From contig JAJEKV010000050.1 in the NCBI GenBank assembly GCA_021234155.1, positions 1,862,842-1,926,841 of the forward strand: a DNA stretch of 64,000 bases, in the 5' to 3' direction. A program made the position numbers and the translations under genes. Positions 21,342-31,275 of this stretch are shown one piece after another. This DNA is from Isoetes taiwanensis (Eukaryota; Streptophyta; Lycopodiopsida; Isoetales; Isoetaceae). The notes beneath the pieces are model-generated. The model saw only the letters and a list, made by a program, of their open reading frames with translations. It did no database searches and was not told where the DNA came from. Numbering within the stretch: position 1 is the stretch's first letter; each line of letters starts with the position of its first letter.

Positions 21342-22718
21342 TCACTTTTTATAAAGTGATGCTCTTGCGAGGGCTTTTTCAATAACAATCTCAAAGGCAT
21401 CTCTTGTTCTTGGATCATAGCTTTTATACCCTGGCTTTGCATAAACAATCATTGGAATGATCTCAACGATATTCTGTTGCATTGTTTTGATAACCTCTGC
21501 ATTAATGTGTGTTAAATACTCAACCACGTTGATGCTTCCATTGCTATTCAGTAATTGCTCTAAGGAATAGAAGATAGAGTAGGTGCTTCCGTTGGATGGA
21601 AGATGCCATATATATTGGTCATATGCTGAATGCTCTGAGAACAAGACCGGAATACACCCTGATAACATAGAGTCGAAGATCGCCTTACGAGTTGGAGTGT
21701 CGCCAGGAGGCATTAAACAAAAGGTCGACCGAAGGTAAAGAGAAGTCACTAAGTAGGGATTGTTAGCACAATCCATTTTGTCACATCTCAACATAGTGCA
21801 ATTGGAGGAATATTCACATTGTTCTTGCAAGAGATTTCTAAGTAAGGGGACGGACCCGTTGCCATGTCGAGGACCCCCTGAATAGGAGACTAGAACATCA
21901 CGCTTATAGCTGGAGATAGTATGTTGCCAATGTTGGATGTCTATGGGGGAAGAAGGATGGAATCCAGTGGGGTAAGGGATGGCAATTTCAGATTCCTGAT
22001 GAGACCAATAATTTCGTTCGGTGAGCACTTTAGTCACATTATGAAGCTCTGGAAAGGTGAGGATGGAGGTTCCCCAACCTGGACCATCTTGGTAGCGGAT
22101 AAAATTGGCAAAGTCAGATCCCACAACAAGAAGGTGATCCACACCGTGGTAGCGATGGAAGTATGGAGATGCAAGCAACCAACCAGTGAGCTTCTGACTC
22201 AGTCGATCACGGAGTTGCATATTATTATTAAAAAGATGGTCATGTAAATCTATAAGGGGGTAATATGGAATGTAAAAAAGGTTAGCCTGTTGGGGATCCA
22301 TAGTGCAACATGGATATGTCTTGAAACGCTCTCGAAAAATGACCTCTAGAGTGTATTGAAAAGTTTTATACCATGCATTCTCTGGCATGCTCTTCTGATT
22401 TTCGGCTGGTCCAAATCCACCATTGAGGAAATGCTGACATAACTCTTTGAGCGTGGATGGAGCATCTGAGTCATTACAAGATCGATAGACAAGACCATCA
22501 TTAAACTCGGATGGCAATGCATACACATATACTAACCTGCCCTCACAAGGAGAACTGGATCTAAAGATGCCCACCATATCGGTCACCTCATAATCCAACA
22601 AAAGCTCCACTACCACACAAAGAAGCATCGTGCCAAATACTACTAGTCTTACGAAGGAATGGAAACTCCAATTCCATTGCTTTGCTGCCCTCAACTTCAT
22701 CACAAGATGGTTGCTCAT
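21342..22718 (-). CDS. Exostosin-family (GT47) glycosyltransferase
   Basis: Single-exon gene for 458 residues. The first ATG after an in-frame TAG (22782-22784) is at 22718. The protein is a type II membrane protein: a short cytoplasmic tail, a hydrophobic segment at about residues 21-38 (FVRLVVFGTMLLCVVVELLL), then the catalytic part. Exostosin-domain hallmarks are LVYVYALPSEFN (~62), a DPQQANLFYIPYYP stretch (~142), HLLVVGSDF (~195) and, near 335-365, FCLMPPGDTPTRKAIFDSML plus SGCIPVLF. Plant GT47 enzymes (MUR3/XLT2-like xyloglucan galactosyltransferases, IRX10 and relatives) add sugars to cell-wall polysaccharides in the Golgi. The PPGDxxTRxxIFDxMxxGCIPVxF block fits the MUR3-like clade best, but the acceptor sugar cannot be told from sequence. 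Length is normal for the family; no frameshift was seen, and several N-glycosylation sites are present. Confidence 0.88.
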   Translation of the reverse strand: MSNHLVMKLRAAKQWNWSFHSFVRLVVFGTMLLCVVVELLLDYEVTDMVGIFRSSSPCEGRLVYVYALPSEFNDGLVYRSCNDSDAPSTLKELCQHFLNGGFGPAENQKSMPENAWYKTFQYTLEVIFRERFKTYPCCTMDPQQANLFYIPYYPLIDLHDHLFNNNMQLRDRLSQKLTGWLLASPYFHRYHGVDHLLVVGSDFANFIRYQDGPGWGTSILTFPELHNVTKVLTERNYWSHQESEIAIPYPTGFHPSSPIDIQHWQHTISSYKRDVLVSYSGGPRHGNGSVPLLRNLLQEQCEYSSNCTMLRCDKMDCANNPYLVTSLYLRSTFCLMPPGDTPTRKAIFDSMLSGCIPVLFSEHSAYDQYIWHLPSNGSTYSIFYSLEQLLNSNGSINVVEYLTHINAEVIKTMQQNIVEIIPMIVYAKPGYKSYDPRTRDAFEIVIEKALARASLYKK

Positions 22719-24549
22719 TTCATTTGAGGCATAGGATGATGGCAAAATAAGAAGTTTGGTTTGAAATTCTCCTAGTGAAAGCTAATTGACAAACGCAAGG
22801 AAGGCATCTTTTGTCTTTCATTTAATAAACTATTTAGTCAACTTGGCCCCTTCTTACTTGAAGTAGTCAGCACTTAATTGCGTGGCATGACACCATATAA
22901 ACTGACATGGTTTGCAAGACTATCTACAAACCACCAAAAATATGGGAGGATGTCACATCCTTGAAATAAGAAATGTCAAAAAGCAGATGTAACTTAGTAG
23001 TTCAGAAGCACTGAATCTAAGTTACTAGTAGTGTATAAAATAATTTACTAAAATCAATTAGTTGTATTCTACTAGTTTTTTATGTAAAATACTTCTGGAT
23101 GTCGTAAATGGCATGAATTTTATAGATTTCGCCACTAATATTAGTGGAATTAGTAAACATGACATACTTTATGGTATAGTAAATGGCATGAACTTTATGG
23201 TAGTGTGCGTCTTTGAGATGGGACGTTAATGTTAGGCACGATTGTCCCACATGATTAATGTAGACAACTGGTGCCTTTATGTCAAGCAATCTATGATTGT
23301 CCCACATGTTGATGTAACCCATCAACTACATAGGTAGGTGGTTGAACAAAAAATACGCAAACTTTATTTTTGCCAGGGCAAACCTTAGATGTTTGGAAAC
23401 AGTATTTTGGAAATAGTCAAGTATAAAGTAATTGAATAATGGTTTTAGTATAAAAAGGTATGGTAATGGCATTTTCCTAGCGACATTCATATTTATAGTT
23501 GAAATTAAAAGTTTTTTCTTCGCACATTTACACAAACACGGGTTGACACTTTGAAGCATTTTAAACTGTCCATGCTGCAAACCATGTAGGGTCACTATTG
23601 ACGTGGACCCTAAGATGGAAGCAATTTTTAATCACGACCATGAGAGATTAAATCAATCATCAGTTATTGCAATTTCTTCGTAACCCTGTCAAAAATATAA
23701 GTTAGGCATTTTTTCCCTACGATTTGATTTGCTTCCTACTGTTCATGCAATTTGATTCAGAGATAGATTAGGGCACTTCCTCATCATTTAGATGGCCATT
23801 CCATCACGATTCTATATTATATAACTAGTATAAACCTCGCCAGATATAGAGCATAGCCATTAGATTTCGATCACTTGGAGCATTCAGCATTGCGGAATAT
23901 TAAACTGGTTTCATGTTGTTTGTAGTGCAAGTGATCGCAAATGTTGAGAGATTCCTCATTTGTGTAAGCTTTTAAGAGTTTAACAATGGTGGTGTTTGAG
24001 GATTGGCAAGATACTTCTTAAGCAGTCTGTATAGATTAATCTAGGCTTCAGTTCCATTGGCATCAATTCATGGTTCGGCTCGCATACCGACATCCCCTTA
24101 TACCAATTCATGGTTCGGCTCAGATATACTAACCCCCAACTAAGAACAACAAGGGGATGCCTAGATTGATTCATGGAGCCGAACCAATCTCTAAAACAAT
24201 ATTTAGGGCATGGTTGACATCTACATTAATTAACTAGCTATAGAAACATCAAATTCTTGCATTATGAAGAGTATGCATTAGCTAAACTCAAAACTTGTAG
24301 ATTCCTATTCAAAGCAATCAAACCTGCTTTAAACTAGTTCTAGTTAATTTGAAGTTACCACTTCTCCTTCCCCTTTCTTTCTAGCAATGCAAAAATTTAA
24401 ATCACACCCCCCATAGATCGAATCACTCATATGAAAGAACCATTATCCGTTGAATATTTCTATTAAAATTTCTCTTCGCATGAATCTGCAAGATAGGAAA
24501 ATTGAACATCCTATTGTAAAGTCAGAAGATGCTTTGTTTCTTTTGATAT
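22719..24549. other. Intergenic region between the two intact genes
   Basis: This lies upstream of the GT47 gene and downstream of the PPR gene. Short repeats are present: GTAAATGGCATGAA at 23106 and 23184, and TTCATGGTTCGGCTC at about 24067 and 24106 with an inverted relative near 24167. No gene was recognised. The GT47 promoter should lie just right of 22718, but no clear TATA box stands out. Confidence 0.5.
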
Positions 24550-27072
24550 TCACTTTGTCTGGTTTAATGCAGTAGCATAGATGTTTGAGATAAGGACATA
24601 TGCAGCAGCATAAGAGGGATCTAGTCTAATAACTACATCAAAACATTGTCTGCCTAACTCCACATTGCAGTATATGTGACAGGCATTAAGTAGGGTCATC
24701 CATAAACAGACATCAGGTTGTACATGAGTAGCTTCAACTAAATCTTCTACTTCACTGAAATGTCCTGCATGCCCAAGAAGATCCACCATGCCAGTAATGC
24801 GATCTATATCCAGCATTATGTCATCACATCCTCTCAGAATTACAAACCAAAGGGCTTCATCCACCATGCCCGCATATCTAAATGCAGTAAGAATGGTTCT
24901 ATATGTTATATCATCCACCATGATTCCAGAATTTTGCATGCTTTTGAAACATTCTACAGCCATGCTTACATTGCTGGCCTGAGCATATCCTGAAACCATT
25001 GCACACCATGATACCACATCTTTAGCCAATAGCATGTCAAAGACTTTACGTGCATCGCCTAAGCTCCCACATTTTGCATACATGTGAATAGTGGTACTTC
25101 CCACTACAATGTCAGTTTGCAACCCATTCTCCATGATCTTTTTGTGAATGTATCTTCCCTGCTCTATGGCTCCTGTATTACTACAAGCTTTCAAAACGCT
25201 TAAAAATGTGACTTTATCAGGCTTTATTTGATCAATTTGCATTTTGTCAAAGCATTGTAATGCAAGACAATCTTCAAAGTGCTGCACATATGCCGCAATC
25301 ATTGCACTCCATACTCCAACATTTTTAATTGGGAAGTTATCAAATACACTCTGTGCTTCTTCCAAAGTGCCACATCTTACATACATATCAATGAGTGCAC
25401 AGCCAACAATGTCAGACTGGAGTCCAGTTTCCACAATATGGTCATGGATATACCTGCCCTGCTCTAGGGCATTTAAATTACTGCATGTCTTTAGAATACT
25501 CAGAAAAATTATTTTACTAGGATTTAACCCTTCTTGTTGCAACCTTTCAAAACATTGCAAGGCAAGGAGATCTTCCCCATGTTCAGAATATCCTGCAAGC
25601 ATTGCATTCCATGAGACTATATCCCGGTCTGTCAATCTGTTAAACAGTGTGCAAGCCTCTTCTAAACACCCTGTCTTTGCATAGAAATCTATAAGTGTAT
25701 TGTTAATAAAATTATCAGGATGGAAGCCATCTTCTATAATCTTTTCATGAATGCATCTGCCCTGCTCTATGTTACCTAAAGCCTTACATGCTTTCAGGAT
25801 GCTCAAATACGTAACTTTATCTGCCATTATGCCACTCCTTTGCATGTCAAAGAAATGTTCTAGGGCAAATATGCCTTGACTATGTCTTGCATAGCCTGCA
25901 ATCATTGCTCCCCATGCTATAATGTCTGGATTTCGCAAGCTGCAAAAGACTCTGCATGCTTCTAACAAGGTTCCACATTTAGAATACATATCAAGAAGAG
26001 TGCTGCTCACAACAATGTCATGCTGAAGTTCCATCCCAATAATCTGCTCATGAATGTACCTTCCTTGCACAATGTCATGTATGCTGCCACATGCTTTCAA
26101 CCTGCTCAAAAGTGCGCCTTTGCTCGGTTGTAATCCAACATGTTGGATCGTGTCGCACCACTTCAAGACAAGTTCATGTTCACCATAAAGGCCAAAGGCA
26201 TTAAGCATAGCAGTCTGTGAGGCCTCGTTCTGATTTGGCAATTTGTTGAAGACTCTGACAGCTTCTTCCAAGCTCCCACATTTGGCATACATATCAATAA
26301 CAACATTGTTCATAACAAAGCCAATTTGCAGCTCACTGGCAATGATTTTCTCATGGATAAACCTGCCTTTTTCGAGGGCGTGTGCCATGCTGCATGCCTT
26401 CAGTACGCTTACAAAAATGGCTTGATCTTGCTCTATGGTAGCATCCTCCATATTTTTATAACATTCCAAGGCAAGATAGCTTCTGCCATGTTGCACATAC
26501 CCTGCAATCATTGCACCCCAAGAAACAACATTTAGAATTGTTAGCCTGTCAAAAACCTTGCGGGCTTCGTCTAGCTTACTGCTTTTAATATACAGATCAA
26601 TAAGGGTATTCCCAACAAGAATATCAGACTCTAGTCTACTTTTAATTATCTGCTCATGGATGCAATAGCCATGTTCCATTGCACCTATTCTGCGACATAC
26701 CTTTAAAACGCTAAAGAACGTGTATCTGTCACGTTCATCTTGCATTTGATCATATATACCAAGTGCTAAATGGCCTTCCCCGAGCTTTGAATAAGCATCA
26801 AAAATTGCATTCCATGTATACTGATCCGGCAGAGAAACCTTACTAAATGCCTGATTCGCTTCTATCAAAGTTCTACAGGAAGAAAAGAAGCGAATGATAT
26901 GATTAGCTAAAACAGTAACAGAATCAAGCCCATTATTGATCATCTGGAGATATAGCAGTCTGCCAAGTTCCAAGTCCCCACGTTTTGAGCAGTCTAACAG
27001 GGCTCTATAAGCAACATCTCTGGACATGGATGTTCCATCTCCAAATTCTCTGCGTGTATGTAGCCATGCCAT
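24550..27072 (-). CDS. PLS-class pentatricopeptide repeat protein
   Basis: Intronless gene for 840 residues. The first ATG (27072) lies 18 bp inside an in-frame TAA (27091-27093). The protein is built from about eight ~100-residue P-L-S triplets, visible as recurring S/P-motif starts (NAIFDAYSKL, GAMIAGYVQH, GAMIAGYARH, NAMLAGYSEH, SAMIAAYVQH, CAMVSGYAQA), each followed by LxxCSxxxALEQGRxIH and TLIDMYAKCGSLEEA. The end, LWMTLLNACHIYCNVELG to YVLISNIYATALNQTK, is an E1 motif that stops before E2. There is no E+ or DYW domain. PLS proteins bind organelle RNA, usually for C-to-U editing; without DYW this one would need a partner deaminase or do another job. No clear organelle transit peptide precedes the repeats (see findings). 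A decayed relative lies at 8846-9610. Confidence 0.93.
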   Translation of the reverse strand: MAWLHTRREFGDGTSMSRDVAYRALLDCSKRGDLELGRLLYLQMINNGLDSVTVLANHIIRFFSSCRTLIEANQAFSKVSLPDQYTWNAIFDAYSKLGEGHLALGIYDQMQDERDRYTFFSVLKVCRRIGAMEHGYCIHEQIIKSRLESDILVGNTLIDLYIKSSKLDEARKVFDRLTILNVVSWGAMIAGYVQHGRSYLALECYKNMEDATIEQDQAIFVSVLKACSMAHALEKGRFIHEKIIASELQIGFVMNNVVIDMYAKCGSLEEAVRVFNKLPNQNEASQTAMLNAFGLYGEHELVLKWCDTIQHVGLQPSKGALLSRLKACGSIHDIVQGRYIHEQIIGMELQHDIVVSSTLLDMYSKCGTLLEACRVFCSLRNPDIIAWGAMIAGYARHSQGIFALEHFFDMQRSGIMADKVTYLSILKACKALGNIEQGRCIHEKIIEDGFHPDNFINNTLIDFYAKTGCLEEACTLFNRLTDRDIVSWNAMLAGYSEHGEDLLALQCFERLQQEGLNPSKIIFLSILKTCSNLNALEQGRYIHDHIVETGLQSDIVGCALIDMYVRCGTLEEAQSVFDNFPIKNVGVWSAMIAAYVQHFEDCLALQCFDKMQIDQIKPDKVTFLSVLKACSNTGAIEQGRYIHKKIMENGLQTDIVVGSTTIHMYAKCGSLGDARKVFDMLLAKDVVSWCAMVSGYAQASNVSMAVECFKSMQNSGIMVDDITYRTILTAFRYAGMVDEALWFVILRGCDDIMLDIDRITGMVDLLGHAGHFSEVEDLVEATHVQPDVCLWMTLLNACHIYCNVELGRQCFDVVIRLDPSYAAAYVLISNIYATALNQTK

Positions 27073-27906
27073 TTGATCCAATTGTAGAAATTAAGTGCAT
27101 ATAATGATCTGAGGCAAGTCCAAATCAAGCAATGCAACAACATACCATTGCATAACCCCAGAATTAAAATCTTTCCATCCATAAATTACTCGTATGGAAC
27201 GTGCACGCACACTCTTTTTCTCTCTTCGAACCATAAGTTAATATTGATCTGGGCTATTTCTTGAGCACACGATAGACATGAAAATTTGTTTCCTCTTTAT
27301 CGTTCGTTTTTTAATACGAGGCAGAGCTTTCTGAAAATACAAGGAAGGCAGGGAGAACTCCCAAAATATCCTTGTAAGTTTATGTAATTACCATAATTCC
27401 CCCACATGTTTAAAATTTACCATATTGTGGTTAGTCTACTCATTTAGCAATTAAGTTCTGCAATTGTTTGTTTGGGTGTGGTATTACCTAAGATTTCCTA
27501 AGGTTTTGGGATGTATTCGTAGGCCAATTTGTTATAAATCTGAAATGGGTTTTGGGATTGCGTTGGGTCGATTGGGTTAGGTCTGAAAGTTGTAGTTTTT
27601 AGAGGGGCAGTGGTGTCGATGGCTTAACGGTCCCGCGCGGGAGCTGGAGGCGATGGTGTAGGGCGGCCGAGCCAGGGCGCTAGGGCATGGAGGCGAGCGG
27701 GCTAGTTGGCGGCGCATGGCCTTGGTGGGATGGGTTTCGGCCAGGGCATGATTCGCCATGGCATGATTCGCGTGTTTTTCTGGATTTCGAGGCGGTTCCG
27801 CTAGTCTTGGGGGTTTGCAAGCATGGTAGATGCAAAAGGAGGTTTTTGGAAGCAAGAAGTTGCAAAAGCGTGCGCATTATTAGGCAAAGCGGATTCGTGG
27901 GTATAA
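27073..27906. other. 5' flank of the PPR gene
   Basis: The first ~110 bp are conserved in the pseudogene copies (8846-8911 and 6481-6556), including an alternative open frame on the minus strand (26994-27182). GC-rich sequence at 27600-27800 holds open frames on both strands with no recognisable domain. Confidence 0.5.
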
Positions 27907-28085
27907 TGACCTCTTCAATCCGATTTTCTTGCCATGATTAATCCCTTTTTTTGTAAGCCCTCTTCCTTCCCCGTGCTTGTATTTCGCTTCAACAGTGTGG
28001 CGGGAGAGTTCCTGCATATGACCTCTTCAATCCGTTTTTTGCCATGATTAATCCTTTTTTGTAAAGCCCTCTTCAACAGGTGTGG
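27907..28085. repeat. Short direct duplication
   Basis: GACCTCTTCAATCCG, TGCCATGATTAATCC and GTAAGCCCTCTTC appear in the same order at 27909-27965 and 28020-28078, about 110 bp apart. It is not coding. Confidence 0.75.
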
Positions 28086-28484
28086 TGTTTCATTTTGAGG
28101 TTTTCTGGAACTACCTTTTGGGCAGGGGGTTCAACTCCCCGTGCTTTGTTATGTTCTTTGTTTCTCTGTTGTTGTGGGCAAGATGACGTAATTCCCACAA
28201 AGGGAACCTCACTTATCGGGTGCAATGGAGCTGCTGTATCTTGTGGAGATTGTGAGGTGGGTCGCCGCACTGATTGCATGTATATGTACCGCATTGACCT
28301 CATGGGAATACTTGTTCCTCAACCTTTGGGTGATGTGGAAATGGGGATTTGACCCCATCTTAATTTGTGATGGACGGTTGTGGTTATTGGGTTTTGGATA
28401 TGCTTGGGAATATGCCTTTTTTGAATGGACAGGATTGAGCGATTACAGGATTGAGATCTTGTGTTCAAGTCTCTGGGGTTTGTC

Positions 28485-28915
28485 ATATGTTCTCATGGAC
28501 ATAAAAATACTATAAGAAGTTTTCCCCAAAAATACTATAAGAAGTTTTTCCACAAAAATACTATAAGAAGTTTTCCCACGCAACTATTGTTTTTTGTTGC
28601 ACTCAAGAATCGGCCAGCCATTATAGCCATCGGGTTCGTCGTATGTTCTCAAGAATCGGCCAGCCACTATCGCCATCGGGTTCGTCATATGTTCTCATGG
28701 ACATAAAGATACTATCAAGAATCGGCCAGCCATTATAGCCATCGGGTTCGTCATATGTTCTCAAGAATTGGCAAGACACTATAGCCATCGGGTTAGCGGG
28801 TATGTTCTCATGGACATAAATATACTATAAGAAGTTTTCCCATGCAACCTTTGTTTTTTGTTACACTCAAGAATCGGTCAGCCACTATAGCCATCGGACA
28901 GCCACTGTAGCTCCA
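28485..28915. repeat. Compound repeat of two modules
   Basis: Module 1 (CATGGACATAAAAATACTAT then AAGAAGTTTTCC) and module 2 (TCAAGAATCGGCCAGCC, ATAGCCATCGGGTTCG, TCATATGTTC) alternate. Module 1 or parts occur at 28494, 28530, 28555, 28696 and 28811. Module 2 occurs at about 28605, 28650, 28707, 28762 and 28868. The mixed order suggests repeated slippage or unequal exchange. Confidence 0.8.
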
Positions 28916-29137
28916 ATTCTGATCCCTCTAGAATGACTTTGAAAAATTTTAAAGGCAATTGCACAAATCCAAATGTAATGCAAGTACAAATGCCAAGATG
29001 ATTTGTGATCTTTCGGATCAAATACTATAGTTTGACTCTTTAATGTTTCTGAAATTATCTTGGCTCTCATTCTATTTAATGCAACCTTGTTTGGCTCAAT
29101 TACGTGAAATAGACCTTTAACACATGGACAAGTAGAT

Positions 29138-29470
29138 CTGTGGCATTAAAAAAGGCTCAGGGCTTTATCCAAATGGGTAGCCGTTTCCCACCCAATGTAG
29201 ATAACTTGGCAGAATATCCTAAGTCTGTATTGACTCTATGTGGTGCCCTTGATGGCCAACTTACACTGGCAGCCATAGCAGCACATGCTGGTGAAATTGC
29301 AACAAAGGGAGCCCCTCTTTGACGAAATCTATGCTTAGTTTGGCAATGATAAGCCGTTTTATGAAAGAGGAGATTTTGATGCAGAAATTCCTATTGAAGA
29401 AGCTAGAAAAAGGGCAGCTGAGGTAATTTCCAACTTCCTTTCAGTGCAAGTGAAGGGTTTAAAGGATGAA
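29138..29470 (+). pseudogene. Decayed coding fragment, possibly alpha/beta-hydrolase-like
   Basis: A plus-strand frame reads IQMGSRFPPNVDNLAEYP, then SVLTLCGALDGQLTLAAIAA and HAGEIAT. After frame changes, FDEIYA, KPFYERGDFDAEIPIEEARK and RAAEVISNFLSVQVK follow. The VLTLxGxLDGQ stretch recalls the strand-and-Asp region of some plant and algal alpha/beta hydrolases, and the C-terminal helix would fit. I cannot confirm the family. Stops and frameshifts make it non-functional. Confidence 0.35.
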
Positions 29471-29630
29471 CAAGCATGAGAAAACTAGACCAAAGTTGTT
29501 AAACATATATATAGCAATTGCGAGCCATTTTGGAAGGCAAAGGAAACGTTCCTAGTGCCTTGAGAAAAATGGAAGCTTTTGATAACTCAAGTTTCCACAA
29601 ACTATAATGTCAAAATAGAAAACAATAAAA

Positions 29631-30198
29631 TGCCATCGATCCGAGCCAGTCGGATTGGGATTCTAGAATGGGCGAGCATGCATGCCTCACATGCATGCAT
29701 TGCATGCATTTTCTGAGCCTCTGATTCATTTGGGAGATTGTTACTTAAGGCAAGGTTCTTCATCAACGCCTCATCCATGCTTCCTCATCTCTTAGCAGCA
29801 CCTTATTCTCATTATTTGAAACCATGCAAGGAGGGGCTTCTTCCTACTTGGTTTGACCATTTTAGTGTTTCTATCCATGTTGCTTCTCGGCCTTGTCTTT
29901 TCTTTTTGCCAAATTCCTTCGACCTTTGCCCTCAATCTCGCTTTGGTAAACCGAAGTTCTCTTCTTATAGGGGGCTTTGTCGCATTCATGCGAAGCCAAT
30001 TCTAAAATGCCATTGATCCGTCCGAGTTCTAGAATAGCTGAGCATGCATGTCTGGCGTGCATGCATTGCATGCATTTTTTGAGTCTCTGGTTTGTTGATG
30101 GGAGATCGCTATTTAAGGCAAGGTTCTTCATCAACGTCTCATCGGTGCTTCCTCATCTCTTTCACCAATCCTTATTTTCACTCTTTGAAACTCATCCT
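29631..30198 (+). promoter_or_regulatory. Duplicated promoter-like segment with RY (CATGCA) clusters
   Basis: Two ~190-bp copies (29631-29830 and 30008-30198) share GATTCTAGAATG/GTTCTAGAATAG and a cluster of CATGCATG/TGCATGCATT (29675-29711 and 30041-30077). About 40 bp later comes a TATA-like TTACTTAAGG (29741) or CTATTTAAGG (30109), then CAAGGTTCTTCATCAACG. CATGCA is the RY element bound by plant B3 factors (ABI3/FUS3/LEC2) in seed and spore genes. In copy 1 an ATG at 29777 opens an 80-codon frame (to 30016) of unknown function; in copy 2 that ATG is GTG. Confidence 0.45.
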
Positions 30199-30646
30199 CC
30201 TCCTTTACTTCATTGTTCAATGTAATTATTGCATGGCACGCGTGACCAGCCCCTCCATTTTGGGAGGTTTGTTTTTTCATCTTATGTTCTAGTGTTGGTG
30301 ATGTACATGTAGGCTGGCAAGCGGCTTCGACTTCTTCATTTGTGGGTTTTTTTTGGGAGCGATTACTCGCTCTCATATTTGTCCAATCCCCTTGCTGAGG
30401 GCTTATCACCGCGAAAACCTAGAAGGATAGGGTTTTTTAATCCGGTGATAAGTTTTTAAGCGCCAGTACACAAATCAACATTTATTAGCATTGTATGTTG
30501 TATAATCGAATAATCCCTATATTTTCTATTTTTGTGGGTAGTCCAAGTAGTGTACGGCTATCCTCTATCCACCATTGTAGAACATCTGGCCGAGATGAAT
30601 GAGAAGCCAAAGCTTTGTCATATTCATGAGCCCAATTCTAGAATAT

Positions 30647-30850
30647 ATTTTTTAACATCCACGGAGAGCAATAGGCAATGGGACCCATACAACAGGCTAG
30701 AACAATCCGAACATCACCAAGCATAATGTAAACATTACAAAAGCTTGGGCAAAAGCCCGATGAAACTATGACTTGGACTTAGGCTAGACAATCAAATCTT
30801 ACATTGAAACTCTAGTGGTAATGTAAAGTTATATAATGTAATATAATGTA
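30647..30850 (-). mobile_element. LINE 3'-end remnant
   Basis: TTTTTTAACATCCACGGAG, CAATAGGCAATGGGACCC and ATACAACAGGCTAG match the LINE 3' end at 45830-45890, so only a few hundred bases of 3' untranslated sequence remain. It is followed on the right by the large GGAA tract of another LINE, which may have landed in it. Confidence 0.65.
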
Positions 30851-30866
30851 ATTTTATCTCACTATG

Positions 30867-31260
30867 AAGGAAGGAAGGAAGGAAGGAAGGAAGGAAGGAA
30901 GGAAGGAAGGAAGGAAGGAAGGAAGGAAGGAAGGAAGGAAGGAAGGAAGAAGGAAGGAAGGAAGGAAGGGAAGGAAGGAAGGAAGGAAGGAAGGAAGGAA
31001 GGAAGGAAGGAAGGAAGGAAGGAAGGAAGGAAGGAAGGAAGGAAGGAAGGAAGGAAGGAAGGAAGGAAGGAAGGAAGGGAAGGAAGGAAGGAAGGAAGGA
31101 AGGAAGGAAGGAAGGAAGGAAGGAAGGAAGGAAGGAAGGAAGGAAGGAAGGAAGGAAGGAAGGAAGGAAGGAAGGAAGGAAGGAAGGAAGGAAGGAAGGA
31201 AGGAAGGAAGGAAGGAAGGAAGGAAGGAAGGAAGGAAGGAAGGAAGGAAGGAAGGAAAAG
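30867..31260. repeat. (GGAA)n microsatellite, ~395 bp
   Basis: About 98 GGAA units with single interruptions near 30949, 30969, 31078 and 31257. It lies directly at the 3' end of the minus-strand LINE to its right, so it is best read as an expanded (TTCC)n LINE tail. Frames through it encode (LPSF)n or (KEGR)n and are not genes. Confidence 0.95.
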
Positions 31261-31275
31261 GAAGGAAGGAAACAA

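Noticed and set aside
27687-28352. Open frames on both strands in the GC-rich stretch
   Set aside because: Overlapping frames on both strands without motifs, explained by base composition.
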